DNA of 64,000 nucleotides from Adlercreutzia hattorii (lineage in GTDB: Bacteria > Actinomycetota > Coriobacteriia > Coriobacteriales > Eggerthellaceae), in NCBI RefSeq assembly GCF_011405655.1, contig NZ_AP022829.1, positions 186,001 through 250,000 of the forward strand. The letters run 5' to 3'. Below the pieces are notes generated by a model. It was given only the letters and a program-made list of their open reading frames with translations. It was not told the DNA's origin and did no database searches. The translations under genes and the position numbers were made by a program. Every line of letters begins with the position of its first letter. The stretch's first letter is position 1. Shown here piece after piece: positions 1-8,051 of this stretch.

Positions 1-205
1 GCTCGAATTCATGTCGAGCCGCAACGGCGGCGGCGCTCAGTCCTACGGCGGCGATTTCGGCGGCAACCAGGGCTATGCTCCGGCGGCTCCGGCCTATAGT
101 GCTCCGGCTCCCATGCCCGCACCGGCTCCGGCGCCCGCGCCCATGCCCGCTGCACCGGTTATCGACGCTTCCTCTTCCGTGTACGATGATGACATTCCGT
201 TTTAA
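1..205 (+). CDS. ssb: Single-stranded DNA-binding protein SSB, 3' part only
   Basis: Only the last ~68 codons are in the window; the OB-fold lies upstream of base 1. What remains is the disordered linker, rich in Gly, Ala and Pro with an Ala-Pro-Met-Pro-Ala-Pro run, followed by the acidic tip ending DDDIPF. That tip is the conserved SSB tail which docks partner proteins of replication and repair. The gene sits 20 bp ahead of rpsR, as in the common bacterial rpsF-ssb-rpsR-rplI order, so it is probably co-transcribed with the ribosomal genes. Confidence 0.9.
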   Translation, partial: LEFMSSRNGGGAQSYGGDFGGNQGYAPAAPAYSAPAPMPAPAPAPAPMPAAPVIDASSSVYDDDIPF

Positions 206-225
206 GCGAAACGAAAGAGGTTAAT

Positions 226-486
226 ATGGCCGATTACGCTAAGCAGCCTCGTCGTAAGTATTGCCAGTTCTGCAAGGACGACGTGGAGTATATCGATTAC
301 AAAGATACTCAAATGCTGCGCAAGTACGTTACCGATCGTGGCAAGATCAAGCCCCGTCGCGTGACCGGTGCCTGCACCCAGCACCAGCGCGACATCGCGG
401 AAGCTGTTAAGCGCGCCCGCGTCATGGCTCTCATGCCCTATGCCGTTCCCGCTGTCAGCGGCCGTGGCGATCGCCGCAACCGCTAG
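226..486 (+). CDS. rpsR: 30S ribosomal protein S18
   Basis: 86 residues, normal length for S18. The N-terminal half has CQFC, and further on GACTQHQ supplies another Cys and a His. This is the arrangement of the zinc-binding (C+) form of S18. The family signature around YKD..LRKYVTDRGKIKPRR is intact. S18 binds S6 on the platform of the small subunit. An AGAGG ribosome-binding site precedes the ATG. It lies between ssb and rplI with short gaps, so it belongs to one operon with them. Confidence 0.97.
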   Translation: MADYAKQPRRKYCQFCKDDVEYIDYKDTQMLRKYVTDRGKIKPRRVTGACTQHQRDIAEAVKRARVMALMPYAVPAVSGRGDRRNR

Positions 487-503
487 GCGAAGGGAGGAGA
501 ACC

Positions 504-1088
504 ATGAAAGTTATTCTTCTGAAGGAACTCCAGGGCAAAGGCGGCGAGGGCGACGTCATCGACGTCAACCGCGGCTTTGCCAACAACTTCCTGCTGACCC
601 AGGGCTACGCGGTGAAGGCTACTCCGGGCAACCTGAAGCAGCTTGAGGAGCGCAAGAAGAACATCGCCAAGCGCGAGGAGACTCGCATTGCCGATGCCAA
701 CGCTCTGGCCGAGAAGCTGAACGACGCTACGGTGCGCGTTATCGCCCAGGTGGGCGAAGAGGGCGTGCTCTTCGGTTCCGTCACTGCTCCTCTGGTGGCC
801 GACGCCATCGCCGAGCAGCTCGACATCGAGATCGATCGTCGTCGTGTGGAACTGGGCAAGCCCATCAAGATGACCGGTACCTACCAGGTGCCCGTGTCGC
901 TGTACCGCGACATCAAGGGCACGGTGACCGTGATCGTTGCTGGCGAGTCCGAGGCCGAAGAGGCCATCGACGCTATCGAAGAGGCTATCGATATCGCCGA
1001 GACTCCGGCCGACGAGATGGTTGAAGTTGACGGCGAAGTTGCCGCCGACGGCACCGTCGAGGTTGAGGTGACCGAGACCGAGGAGTAG
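504..1088 (+). CDS. rplI: 50S ribosomal protein L9 with acidic C-terminal extension
   Basis: 194 residues against about 150 for typical L9. The N-terminal rRNA-binding domain (MKVILLKELQGKGGEGD, then VNRGFANNFLL) and the long helix are normal. The C-terminal domain ends near residue 150, and the last ~45 residues are a highly acidic tail rich in Glu, Asp, Ala and Val (ending VTETEE) that ordinary L9 lacks. A strong GGGAGGAG site precedes the ATG. A clear terminator follows at 1112, so this is the last gene of the ssb-rpsR-rplI operon. Confidence 0.96.
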   Translation: MKVILLKELQGKGGEGDVIDVNRGFANNFLLTQGYAVKATPGNLKQLEERKKNIAKREETRIADANALAEKLNDATVRVIAQVGEEGVLFGSVTAPLVADAIAEQLDIEIDRRRVELGKPIKMTGTYQVPVSLYRDIKGTVTVIVAGESEAEEAIDAIEEAIDIAETPADEMVEVDGEVAADGTVEVEVTETEE

Positions 1089-1111
1089 TCCTCGTCTTGC
1101 GAGACCCTTTG

Positions 1112-1140
1112 ATGGCCCCTCTTCGGAGGGGCCATTTTCT
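1112..1140 (+). terminator. Rho-independent terminator after rplI
   Basis: A perfect 10-bp stem (ATGGCCCCTC / GAGGGGCCAT) closed by a TTCG tetraloop is followed by TTTCT. It ends the ssb-rpsR-rplI operon. Confidence 0.85.
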
Positions 1141-1150
1141 ATAATGAGCC

Positions 1151-1166
1151 TGTTTCCCGTGAAACA
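1151..1166. promoter_or_regulatory. parS-like ParB-binding palindrome
   Basis: TGTTTCCCGTGAAACA matches the widely conserved bacterial parS palindrome TGTTTCACGTGAAACA at 15 of 16 positions. It lies in the gap between the rplI terminator and dnaB, a gene neighbourhood that is often close to the replication origin. A second parS-like core occurs at 22720. Binding by the chromosomal ParB is an inference. Confidence 0.6.
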
Positions 1167-1244
1167 GTGGCGGTAAGCCGAGTTCCGGCGTTCGCGGGAA
1201 GAAACGCGATACAATAGGCGCACCGACGACGCGAAGGATGTTTC

Positions 1245-2660
1245 ATGCCCTACCAGCCTCAGCCTCCCATGGATGCCAACAATACGCCCGGACTTGCGCC
1301 CCGCGCGCAGTTGCCTCAGAACATCGAGGCCGAGCAATCGGTGCTCGCCGCCTGTTTGCTCAACGGGGAGGTGACCGAAGAAGCGGTGATGCGGCTGCGT
1401 CCGGAAAACTTCTTCCGTCCGGCCCATCGCATCATCTTCGAGGCCATCATCAGCCTCACGAACCGCCATATTCCCGTTGACCCCATCGCTCTCGCCGACA
1501 CCTTGAAGTCCACGGGGCAGCTGGAGGCTGTGGGCGGCCGCGCCTATCTGGCCGAGCTGGCCGACAACACCTTCTCGCTCACCAGCTGGGAGCGCCATGT
1601 CGACATCGTCAAGAGGCAGTCCATTTTGCGCGAGCTCGTGTTCGCCGCTACGCAGATTAACGCTTTGGCCTACGACGCGCCCGATGATTTGGATCAGGTG
1701 GTGGAAGAGGCGGAGAAGACGCTCTTCAACGTAACCGAGAAGCGTGTCAGCTCGTCGTTCCGCAAGATGGACGAGTTGGTAAGCGATGCCTACGAGGAAA
1801 TTTCCCGCCTCGCCAATCAGAAGGACAAGATGGCCGGCGTTCCCACAGGCTTCAAGGACGTCGATGAGCTCTTTCATGGATTTCGCGGCGGCGACCTGGT
1901 TATTCTGGCGGCGCGTCCCGGTGTTGGCAAAACCTCCTTCGCTTTGAACCTGGCCACCAATGCGGCGAAAGCCGGCGCCGCTGTGGCGTTCTTCTCCTTG
2001 GAGATGGGAGCCGAGCAGCTGGTTCAGCGTATCCTGTGCTCTGAGGCCCGCGTGAATCTCTCGAAGCTGCGCAGCGGATTTATTGCCGAGGGCGACTGGG
2101 GCGCTTTGGCCGAAGCCTCGGGCAAGCTCTCCCAGCTGGATATGTTCATCGACGACACCCCGGGCCTTTCGGTGTTGGAGGCCCGCGCCAAGGGCCGCCG
2201 CGAGCTGCATGGCCTGAAAGAGGGCCAAAAGGGCCTCATCATCGTGGACTACCTGCAGCTCATGCAGCCGGGTCCCATGACGGCCAATAAATCTACCAAC
2301 GACCAAGTGAGCGAAATTTCCCGCGGACTCAAGATTCTCGCCAAGGAAATGAACATGCCGGTGCTCGCCCTGTCGCAGCTGTCCCGTGCCATCGAACAAC
2401 GCGGCAAGGACAAGCGCCCCATGCTTTCCGACCTGCGCGACTCCGGCGCCATCGAGCAGGACGCCGATATCGTCATGTTCATCGACCGTTCCATGAACGA
2501 GATCGAGGCGGAAAGCGAGTCGCGCCCCGATTTGGGTATGGCCAAGCTCATCGTCGCGAAGCACCGCAACGGCGCCACGCGCGACATCGACTTGGCCTTC
2601 AACCCCGAGTTCACGAAGTTCATGGACTTTATTGACGACTCCCGCGTGGGCGGCTTCTAG
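1245..2660 (+). CDS. dnaB: Replicative DNA helicase DnaB
   Basis: 471 residues, full length and without an intein. The N-terminal helical domain begins after a short Pro/Gln-rich leader (NIEAEQSVLAACLL). The RecA-like C-terminal ATPase domain has Walker A RPGVGKTSF near residue 226, the Walker B region IIVDYLQLM, and the C-terminal LIVAKHRNG motif. DnaB is the hexameric helicase that unwinds DNA at the replication fork. An AAGGA site lies a few bases before the ATG, and a TACAAT hexamer at 1210 may be the -10 of its promoter, although no convincing -35 is seen. Confidence 0.97.
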   Translation: MPYQPQPPMDANNTPGLAPRAQLPQNIEAEQSVLAACLLNGEVTEEAVMRLRPENFFRPAHRIIFEAIISLTNRHIPVDPIALADTLKSTGQLEAVGGRAYLAELADNTFSLTSWERHVDIVKRQSILRELVFAATQINALAYDAPDDLDQVVEEAEKTLFNVTEKRVSSSFRKMDELVSDAYEEISRLANQKDKMAGVPTGFKDVDELFHGFRGGDLVILAARPGVGKTSFALNLATNAAKAGAAVAFFSLEMGAEQLVQRILCSEARVNLSKLRSGFIAEGDWGALAEASGKLSQLDMFIDDTPGLSVLEARAKGRRELHGLKEGQKGLIIVDYLQLMQPGPMTANKSTNDQVSEISRGLKILAKEMNMPVLALSQLSRAIEQRGKDKRPMLSDLRDSGAIEQDADIVMFIDRSMNEIEAESESRPDLGMAKLIVAKHRNGATRDIDLAFNPEFTKFMDFIDDSRVGGF

Positions 2661-2669
2661 GATCTGTTC

Positions 2670-3950
2670 GTGCCGGAAACGCTGACATTCATCCACGCTG
2701 CCGACCTGCACATCGGTGCGCCGTTTCGCGGCCTGAGGGCGCTGTCCGACGAGTGGGCGCGCCGTTTGGTTGACGCCATCCCCGGCGCTTGGGATCGCGT
2801 GGTGGAAGCAGCTGTGTCGCGCAAGGTCAATTTCGTGGTCGTTTCCGGCGACATCTTCGATTCGGTTCGCGCGTCCTATCGCGACTACCTGCGTTTCTTC
2901 GATGGGCTGAACCGCTTAGACGCGGAGGGCATTCCTTCCTACCTGTGCACCGGCAACCACGATCCGCTGAGTCTTTGGCAGCAGGATTTCTTCGCGTTGC
3001 CCCCGTCCGCCACGATGCTCGCCGCCGATCGTCCCGATTTCACCCTGTACGAGCGCGACGGGCGTCCCCTTGCGGTCATCGGAGGCCGCGGCTACCCGAA
3101 CAAGGTGTGGTCGCCCAACGAGAACATCGCCGAGGGTATCACCTGCGCCGCCGCCATTCGGGCACTGGGCCCGCGCGCCGCCGAGGCGCCTTTTGCGGTG
3201 GGCGTGCTGCACACCGGGCTTACGTTCGATCCTGTGAAGGCTCCCACCGACCCCGTGGCATTGCTGCGCGCCGGGTTCGACTACTGGGCACTCGGGCATA
3301 TTCACAAGCGGTGGGTCAACGATGAGCGCGCGCCGCGCATTGCGTTTTCCGGCTGCATTCAAGGGCGCGATGTGCGCGAAACGGGTCCGCGCGGTGTTAA
3401 CCTCGTCACGCTGGCGGTTGACGCGCCACCGAAGGTGAGCTTCATTCCCACGGCCTCGGTGGTGTGGGAAAAGGTTCGCATCGACGTCTCCGATTGCACG
3501 AACATTCCGGCTCTGGTGTCCAAAACCATGCGGGAGCTGTTCGCGGTCAACGGCGACGCCTCCTGCGAGATGATGGTGTCGCGCATCATTCTCACCGGAG
3601 CGACCTCCCTTCACGAGGTGCTCGGCCGCCCCGGGGTGCTGGAAGAGGTGCGCGCCTCTTTGAACGATGCGTACTCGGAATTCTACTGCGATAGTCTCAT
3701 CGACGAGACAACGGCTCCCATCGATGAAGAGGCGTTGCGCGCCGAGGGGCTGTTCCCAGCGGTGTTTCTTCGCACCGTTGATCGGCTCTCCGAGGATGTC
3801 GAAGGGCAGATCGACTATTTACAGGAAGAATACCTCGCGCGCAACGTTCCCCTTACGGCGGCGCTTTCCGAGAAGAAGGCGCGTCAGCTCACGGACGAGG
3901 CTGCCCGGCTTGTGCTCGACTTGCTGCTGCAGGGGGGCGACGACCGATGA
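2670..3950 (+). CDS. YhaO/SbcD-type metallophosphoesterase (DNA repair exonuclease)
   Basis: 426 residues starting at GTG. The N-terminal calcineurin-like phosphoesterase domain shows the metal-binding motifs in order: HAADLHIG near residue 9, GDIFD near 60, GNHD near 94, and GHIHKRW near 209. This is the Mre11/SbcD nuclease core. The paired gene downstream has internal membrane segments rather than a zinc hook, so the pair resembles Bacillus YhaO-YhaN more than SbcD-SbcC. The genes overlap in an ATGA, which implies translational coupling and a joint complex. It starts only 9 bp after dnaB and is probably in the same transcript. Confidence 0.85.
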   Translation: MPETLTFIHAADLHIGAPFRGLRALSDEWARRLVDAIPGAWDRVVEAAVSRKVNFVVVSGDIFDSVRASYRDYLRFFDGLNRLDAEGIPSYLCTGNHDPLSLWQQDFFALPPSATMLAADRPDFTLYERDGRPLAVIGGRGYPNKVWSPNENIAEGITCAAAIRALGPRAAEAPFAVGVLHTGLTFDPVKAPTDPVALLRAGFDYWALGHIHKRWVNDERAPRIAFSGCIQGRDVRETGPRGVNLVTLAVDAPPKVSFIPTASVVWEKVRIDVSDCTNIPALVSKTMRELFAVNGDASCEMMVSRIILTGATSLHEVLGRPGVLEEVRASLNDAYSEFYCDSLIDETTAPIDEEALRAEGLFPAVFLRTVDRLSEDVEGQIDYLQEEYLARNVPLTAALSEKKARQLTDEAARLVLDLLLQGGDDR

Positions 3951-6172
3951 CCGAGCCGCGCATCTACCTTCGCTCTATCCACTTGGAGCGCTTCGGCCGC
4001 TTTCACGATACGGTGGTCGGGCCCTTCAGCGATCGCATGAACATCGTCCTCGGCGCCAACGAGGCGGGCAAGACGACCGTGGCCTCCTTTGTGGGCGGCG
4101 TGCTGTTCGGTTGGGAAGAGGCTCGAGGAAACCGGAACACCTACAAGCCCGAGGGGGCCGAGCGAGCGGGCTCGCTGCTTTTCGCGCGGTCGGCGGGGGC
4201 GGACGCGAGCGCGGGTGCGAGGGAAGACGAGGAGACGTTCGTGCTTTCCCGCGCCCGCAATGCCGACGGCCTGCAGGGAGACACCTTCCTGGTGGAAGAC
4301 ATCGACAAGGACACCTATCGCACGATGTTTTCCCTGAACAGCGATGAATTGCGCTCGCTGCGCAACACGACGGACACGACGGCGAAGTTGCTGACGGCCG
4401 GTTCGGGCACAGGTTCGTCGCCGGCCCACGCCCTCGCTCATGTGAACGAGCGCTTGGCGGCATTCACCTCCCGCGCCGCCTCGGCCGAGCAGTCGATCCC
4501 CCAGCTTCTGGCCCGGCGCAACGCCCTGCGTGCCGAGCAGCAAAGCGCGGCTGACGTCGCCGATGCCTATCGTGCCCAAGATCGCGAGCTGCACGAGCTG
4601 GAGCCCGAGCGCGCCGCCATGGGGGAGCGGGTGGAAGAGGCCAACCGCGTGATTGAGGCGCTCACCATGGCCAAAAGTTCTCTGGCGGCTCTGGATGCCG
4701 AACGCGACAAGCTTAAGGGGGATATCGCCCGGCTGGCCAAGAGCGAGGAGGAGGCAGCCAACAACTACGAACTTCACGAGCGTTCCTGCGGGCGCCGCCT
4801 CGCCCGCCTGACGGCCTCCGACGAGCGGGCCTTGCGTGACCGCTTGGAAAACCTCGCGACCCGTCAATCGCGGCAGGCCCATGCCGTGGAGGTGGCTCGC
4901 GCGAACTACACATCCTCCGTGGCAGTGTACGAGGCTCTGCAGGAAACGGCCGACGATGAGGCCGATCGCCGCAGCGAGCGATCGAAGAGGCGCATTCAGG
5001 TGGCATTCTGCGTGGTCATTCCCGCCGTGCTGTTTCTTCTGGGCGTCCCTCTTTTCATCGAGGGCCGTGCCCGCGGTGCTCTCAGCTATATGGCCATCGG
5101 ATTTCTCCTCTCCGTCTTCGCGGCGCTCATGGCCACCGGCGGCTTCGCCATGTTGTTCCGGCCGAACAAGGAGGAAGGCGCCCGCAAAGCCCGTTTCGAC
5201 GACGCCCATTGGGTGATGATCCAGGATAAGAAGAAGCTGGAAGCGTGCCAGGCTGAGGAGGGATCGGTGGCCGCGCAGGTACGCGAGGCGCTGGATGAAG
5301 AAGGGCTGGGCGAGGCCCAAGGGTCGGTGCGCCAGGCTCGGGCACTTCTTGACGAGGCCCGCGAGGCACGTCAGGCCATGGCGCTGTGTCGTCAGCGCCA
5401 GCAAGCGGCGGCCGCTCGGCGAGCGGATGCCGAGCATCGCCTTCAGGAAATCGCCTCTGAACGGGCGGCGGCGCTTCAGCGCGCTGGATTGTCGCCTGAA
5501 AGCGGGGTAGGCGATGTCGAGGAGGAGCTCGAGCGGCGCGTTCGCCAGCGCACGGGGCTCATTGAGGCGCTGGAGTCCATGAACCAGCGAGCAGGGGAGT
5601 TGGCCGCTGTCCTCGCCCAAGCCGAAACGGAGCGCGACTTCGATCGCATCAAAATTGAGGTGCAGGAAGTGACCACGCGCTTGGAAGAGGCGCGCACCGA
5701 TTTCGCGCGATTGCTTCTGGCCAAGCACATGCTGGAGGCGGCCATTGCCACCTGGGAATCGAAGCGCCAGCCAGAGGTGTATCTGCGGGCGAGCCGGTTG
5801 CTGTCCCTCATGACCGAAGGGCGGTGGACTCGCGTGAGCCTTACGCGCGAGGGCACTCTGGAGGTAGCCGACGCCCTCGGGCGCACGCGCCAGCCGGTGC
5901 ATTTGTCCCTCGGCACGTGCCAGCAACTGTACCTGGCCCTGCGTATTGCGCTTCTTACCTGCGCCGATAACGTGGGGAGGGCCATTCCCATCCTCGCCGA
6001 CGACATTCTCGTGAATTTCGACGAGCAGCGCCGGCTGGGGGCCGCCCGCGCTTTGGTGGAACTGTCGGAGCAGCGCCAGGTCATTCTCTTCACCTGTCAC
6101 GAAGGGGTCGCGAGGGCCTTGAAGAAGACCGCGAAGCAATCAGGACGCCCGGCGACGGTGATCAACTTATAG
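3947..6172 (+). CDS. YhaN-type SMC-like ATPase, partner of the upstream phosphoesterase
   Basis: 741 residues. Walker A GANEAGKTT is at about residues 36-44. The C-terminal half of the ABC-type nucleotide-binding domain has a signature-like LSLGTCQQLYLALRI and the Walker B region ILADDILVNFDE near residue 690. The Ala/Glu/Arg-rich segments between are predicted coiled coil. In the middle are two hydrophobic helices (about 350-368 and 378-405) where Rad50/SbcC proteins carry a zinc hook. Membrane-spanning middle regions are known from the YhaN group. It likely works with the upstream nuclease on DNA ends near the membrane. Its 3' end overlaps a converging small gene by 6 bp. Confidence 0.85.
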   Translation: MTEPRIYLRSIHLERFGRFHDTVVGPFSDRMNIVLGANEAGKTTVASFVGGVLFGWEEARGNRNTYKPEGAERAGSLLFARSAGADASAGAREDEETFVLSRARNADGLQGDTFLVEDIDKDTYRTMFSLNSDELRSLRNTTDTTAKLLTAGSGTGSSPAHALAHVNERLAAFTSRAASAEQSIPQLLARRNALRAEQQSAADVADAYRAQDRELHELEPERAAMGERVEEANRVIEALTMAKSSLAALDAERDKLKGDIARLAKSEEEAANNYELHERSCGRRLARLTASDERALRDRLENLATRQSRQAHAVEVARANYTSSVAVYEALQETADDEADRRSERSKRRIQVAFCVVIPAVLFLLGVPLFIEGRARGALSYMAIGFLLSVFAALMATGGFAMLFRPNKEEGARKARFDDAHWVMIQDKKKLEACQAEEGSVAAQVREALDEEGLGEAQGSVRQARALLDEAREARQAMALCRQRQQAAAARRADAEHRLQEIASERAAALQRAGLSPESGVGDVEEELERRVRQRTGLIEALESMNQRAGELAAVLAQAETERDFDRIKIEVQEVTTRLEEARTDFARLLLAKHMLEAAIATWESKRQPEVYLRASRLLSLMTEGRWTRVSLTREGTLEVADALGRTRQPVHLSLGTCQQLYLALRIALLTCADNVGRAIPILADDILVNFDEQRRLGAARALVELSEQRQVILFTCHEGVARALKKTAKQSGRPATVINL

Positions 6173-6382
6173 GTTAAACGGGTGTGGCTGCATGAACTCA
6201 GTCACCAGAAAGACCACGAAGGACAGCACGAGCAGAATCCCCACAACGATGCTGAAGATGCGCCGGTTGCGCTGCAGGCGTCGCAGTGCCGTGCGCCTTA
6301 CGAAGGCCCGATCGCCCTCGGGCGTGCCCAGGGGAGGATCTGCCGCAGGGGGCGTGCGGCGCGGTGGCTGGTTGTCGGTCAT
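6167..6382 (-). CDS. Small single-pass membrane protein, function unknown
   Basis: 71 residues on the reverse strand. A Pro/Arg-rich N-terminus is followed by a basic stretch (RRTALRRLQRNRR) and one strongly hydrophobic helix (IFSIVVGILLVLSFVVFLV), then a short C-terminus. The basic-then-hydrophobic layout suggests an N-in single membrane anchor. An AAGGA site lies 6-7 bp before the ATG, which supports translation. It converges on the yhaN-like gene with a 6-bp overlap. I do not recognise a family. Confidence 0.65.
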   Translation of the reverse strand: MTDNQPPRRTPPAADPPLGTPEGDRAFVRRTALRRLQRNRRIFSIVVGILLVLSFVVFLVTEFMQPHPFNL

Positions 6383-6466
6383 GTAGGGTCCTTCGCAAGC
6401 GGAAGCGTCTTAACTCCGTAAATCTTAGCACGAAGCCCTCCATTCCGAAGCATTAGCCTGTGCGGC

Positions 6467-6475
6467 TGGTATACT
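6467..6475 (+). promoter_or_regulatory. Extended -10 promoter for purA
   Basis: TGG followed by TATACT forms an extended -10 element about 60 bp before the purA ATG. No good -35 hexamer is visible at 17 bp, which is common for extended -10 promoters. Confidence 0.45.
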
Positions 6476-6535
6476 GAGCCCTTGCGGAATGTCGTTTTCA
6501 GGGCATTCCCCGCCCAACGTCGAAAGGACTTGAAG

Positions 6536-7861
6536 ATGCCCAGCACAGTGCTCGTCGGCGCCCAGTGGGGCGACGAAGGCAAGGGTAAGATCACCGACCT
6601 CATCGCCAGCGACTACGATTACGTGGTGCGCTTCCAGGGAGGCAATAACGCCGGCCACACCGTCATTCACGGCGACAAGAAGCTGGCGCTGCACCTGATG
6701 CCCTCCGGGGTCATGTACGAGAACGCCGTGCCGGTCATCGGCAACGGCGTCGTGGTAGACCCGGGCGTGCTCGTGAAGGAAATGGCCATGCTTGAGGCCG
6801 AGGGCATCTCCTGCAAGAACCTGAAGATTTCCAACGACGCGCACCTTATCATGCCGTACCACAAGGATCTCGATGGCGCCGACGAGAAGAGCCTCGGCGA
6901 CAAGAAGATCGGCACCACCAAACGCGGCATCGGCCCCTGCTACCAGGACAAGATGGGTCGCAAGGGCATCCGCATGCAGGACTTGCTGGACGAGAAGATC
7001 TTCCGCCTGAAGCTTGAGGCGGTGCTGGCCCAGAAGAACCCCATCTTGGAGAAGATTTACGGTCTGCACACCTACACGGTGGAGGAGATCTGCGACGAGT
7101 ACCTGCCTTACGCGCGCATTCTGGCTCCCTATGTGTGCGAGTCGGCCCATATGCTGAACGAGGCGCTGGGCGATGGGAAGTCCATCCTCTTCGAAGGCGC
7201 CCAGGGCACGCTGCTCGACATCGACCATGGCACCTACCCGTTCGTGACCTCGTCCAGCTGCTGCGCCGGCGGCGCCTCCACGGGCACGGGCGTCGGCCCC
7301 AAGGCCATCGACCGCGTGCTGGGCATTCAGAAGGCCTACATCACCCGCGTGGGGGAGGGCCCCTTCCCCACGGAGCTGAAGTTCCCCGAGAACGGCGGCA
7401 CCGGTCAGGATGCGGAGGACGGCGAGCTTCTGTGCGCCGCCGGTCATGAGTTCGGCGTCACCACGGGTCGCAAGCGCCGCTGCGGCTGGTTCGATGCCGT
7501 CATCGGGCGCTACGCCGCCGAGGTGAACGGGCTTACGGACGTGGCCCTCACGAAGCTGGACGTGCTTTCGGCCTTCGACACCATCAAGGTGTGCGTGGCC
7601 TACGAATGCGACGGCGTGCGCTACGACTACTTCCCCATGCAGCAATCGGTGCTGCACCACGCGAAGCCCATTTACGTGGAGCTGCCCGGCTGGAAAGACG
7701 AGGACATCACCGGTTGCCGCACCTACGAGGAGCTGCCGGAGAACACGCGCAAGTACATCGAGTATTTGGAAGAGGTGTGCGGCGTGCCCATGAGCATCAT
7801 CTCGGTTGGCCCCGATCGCGACCAGACGATTATCCGCATGTCCTGGTTGAGGGACGAGTAG
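6536..7861 (+). CDS. purA: Adenylosuccinate synthetase
   Basis: 441 residues. It catalyses GTP-dependent condensation of IMP and aspartate, the first committed step from IMP to AMP. The N-terminus carries the family signature [14 protein letters not shown], then [10 protein letters not shown], and the GTP/IMP-site segments TTKRGIGP and [13 protein letters not shown]. The ATG at 6536 is chosen because GAAAGGA lies 8 bp before it and the protein starts as in homologues. An in-frame upstream ATG at 6482 lacks both. purD follows after a 190-bp gap holding a very long hairpin. Confidence 0.96.
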   Translation: MPSTVLVGAQWGDEGKGKITDLIASDYDYVVRFQGGNNAGHTVIHGDKKLALHLMPSGVMYENAVPVIGNGVVVDPGVLVKEMAMLEAEGISCKNLKISNDAHLIMPYHKDLDGADEKSLGDKKIGTTKRGIGPCYQDKMGRKGIRMQDLLDEKIFRLKLEAVLAQKNPILEKIYGLHTYTVEEICDEYLPYARILAPYVCESAHMLNEALGDGKSILFEGAQGTLLDIDHGTYPFVTSSSCCAGGASTGTGVGPKAIDRVLGIQKAYITRVGEGPFPTELKFPENGGTGQDAEDGELLCAAGHEFGVTTGRKRRCGWFDAVIGRYAAEVNGLTDVALTKLDVLSAFDTIKVCVAYECDGVRYDYFPMQQSVLHHAKPIYVELPGWKDEDITGCRTYEELPENTRKYIEYLEEVCGVPMSIISVGPDRDQTIIRMSWLRDE

Positions 7862-7877
7862 CTTTTACCTGCTGTCC

Positions 7878-8007
7878 GGGCGCGTCCCCCCGAGAGGGGT
7901 GCCGTGCTCAGACAGATGCGAAATGCGCTCATCCGATTCCGGCTCGCGGAATCGTGGGGCGCACTTCGCATAACTGCGCGCGGCACCCCTCCCGGGGGGA
8001 CGCGCCC
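7878..8007. repeat. 130-bp long imperfect inverted repeat between purA and purD
   Basis: The outer arms at 7878-7904 and 7981-8007 are 27 bp each and complementary with one mismatch. Inside are a second pair, ATGCGAAATGCGC at 7916 against GCGCACTTCGCAT ending at 7971 (one mismatch), and a central CGATTCCG / CGGAATCG hairpin. The whole can fold into one nested hairpin with small internal loops. It carries no coding potential that I can see. It could be a miniature transposable element, a transcript-stabilising structure or a small RNA; the sequence does not decide. Confidence 0.75.
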
Positions 8008-8051
8008 TACGCTAAGAAACAACTTGCTGCAAAGCGAGGAAAGGAACGAAC

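Noticed and set aside
483-2711. A 742-codon open frame on the reverse strand across rplI and dnaB
   Set aside because: It is the antisense shadow of clear ribosomal and helicase genes, has no family resemblance, and has the codon pattern of an opposite frame in GC-rich DNA.
3884-6139. A 751-codon reverse-strand open frame across the yhaN-like gene
   Set aside because: Shadow of the forward gene, whose Walker motifs are clear; the reverse product is rich in His, Arg and Gly, as expected of a shadow.
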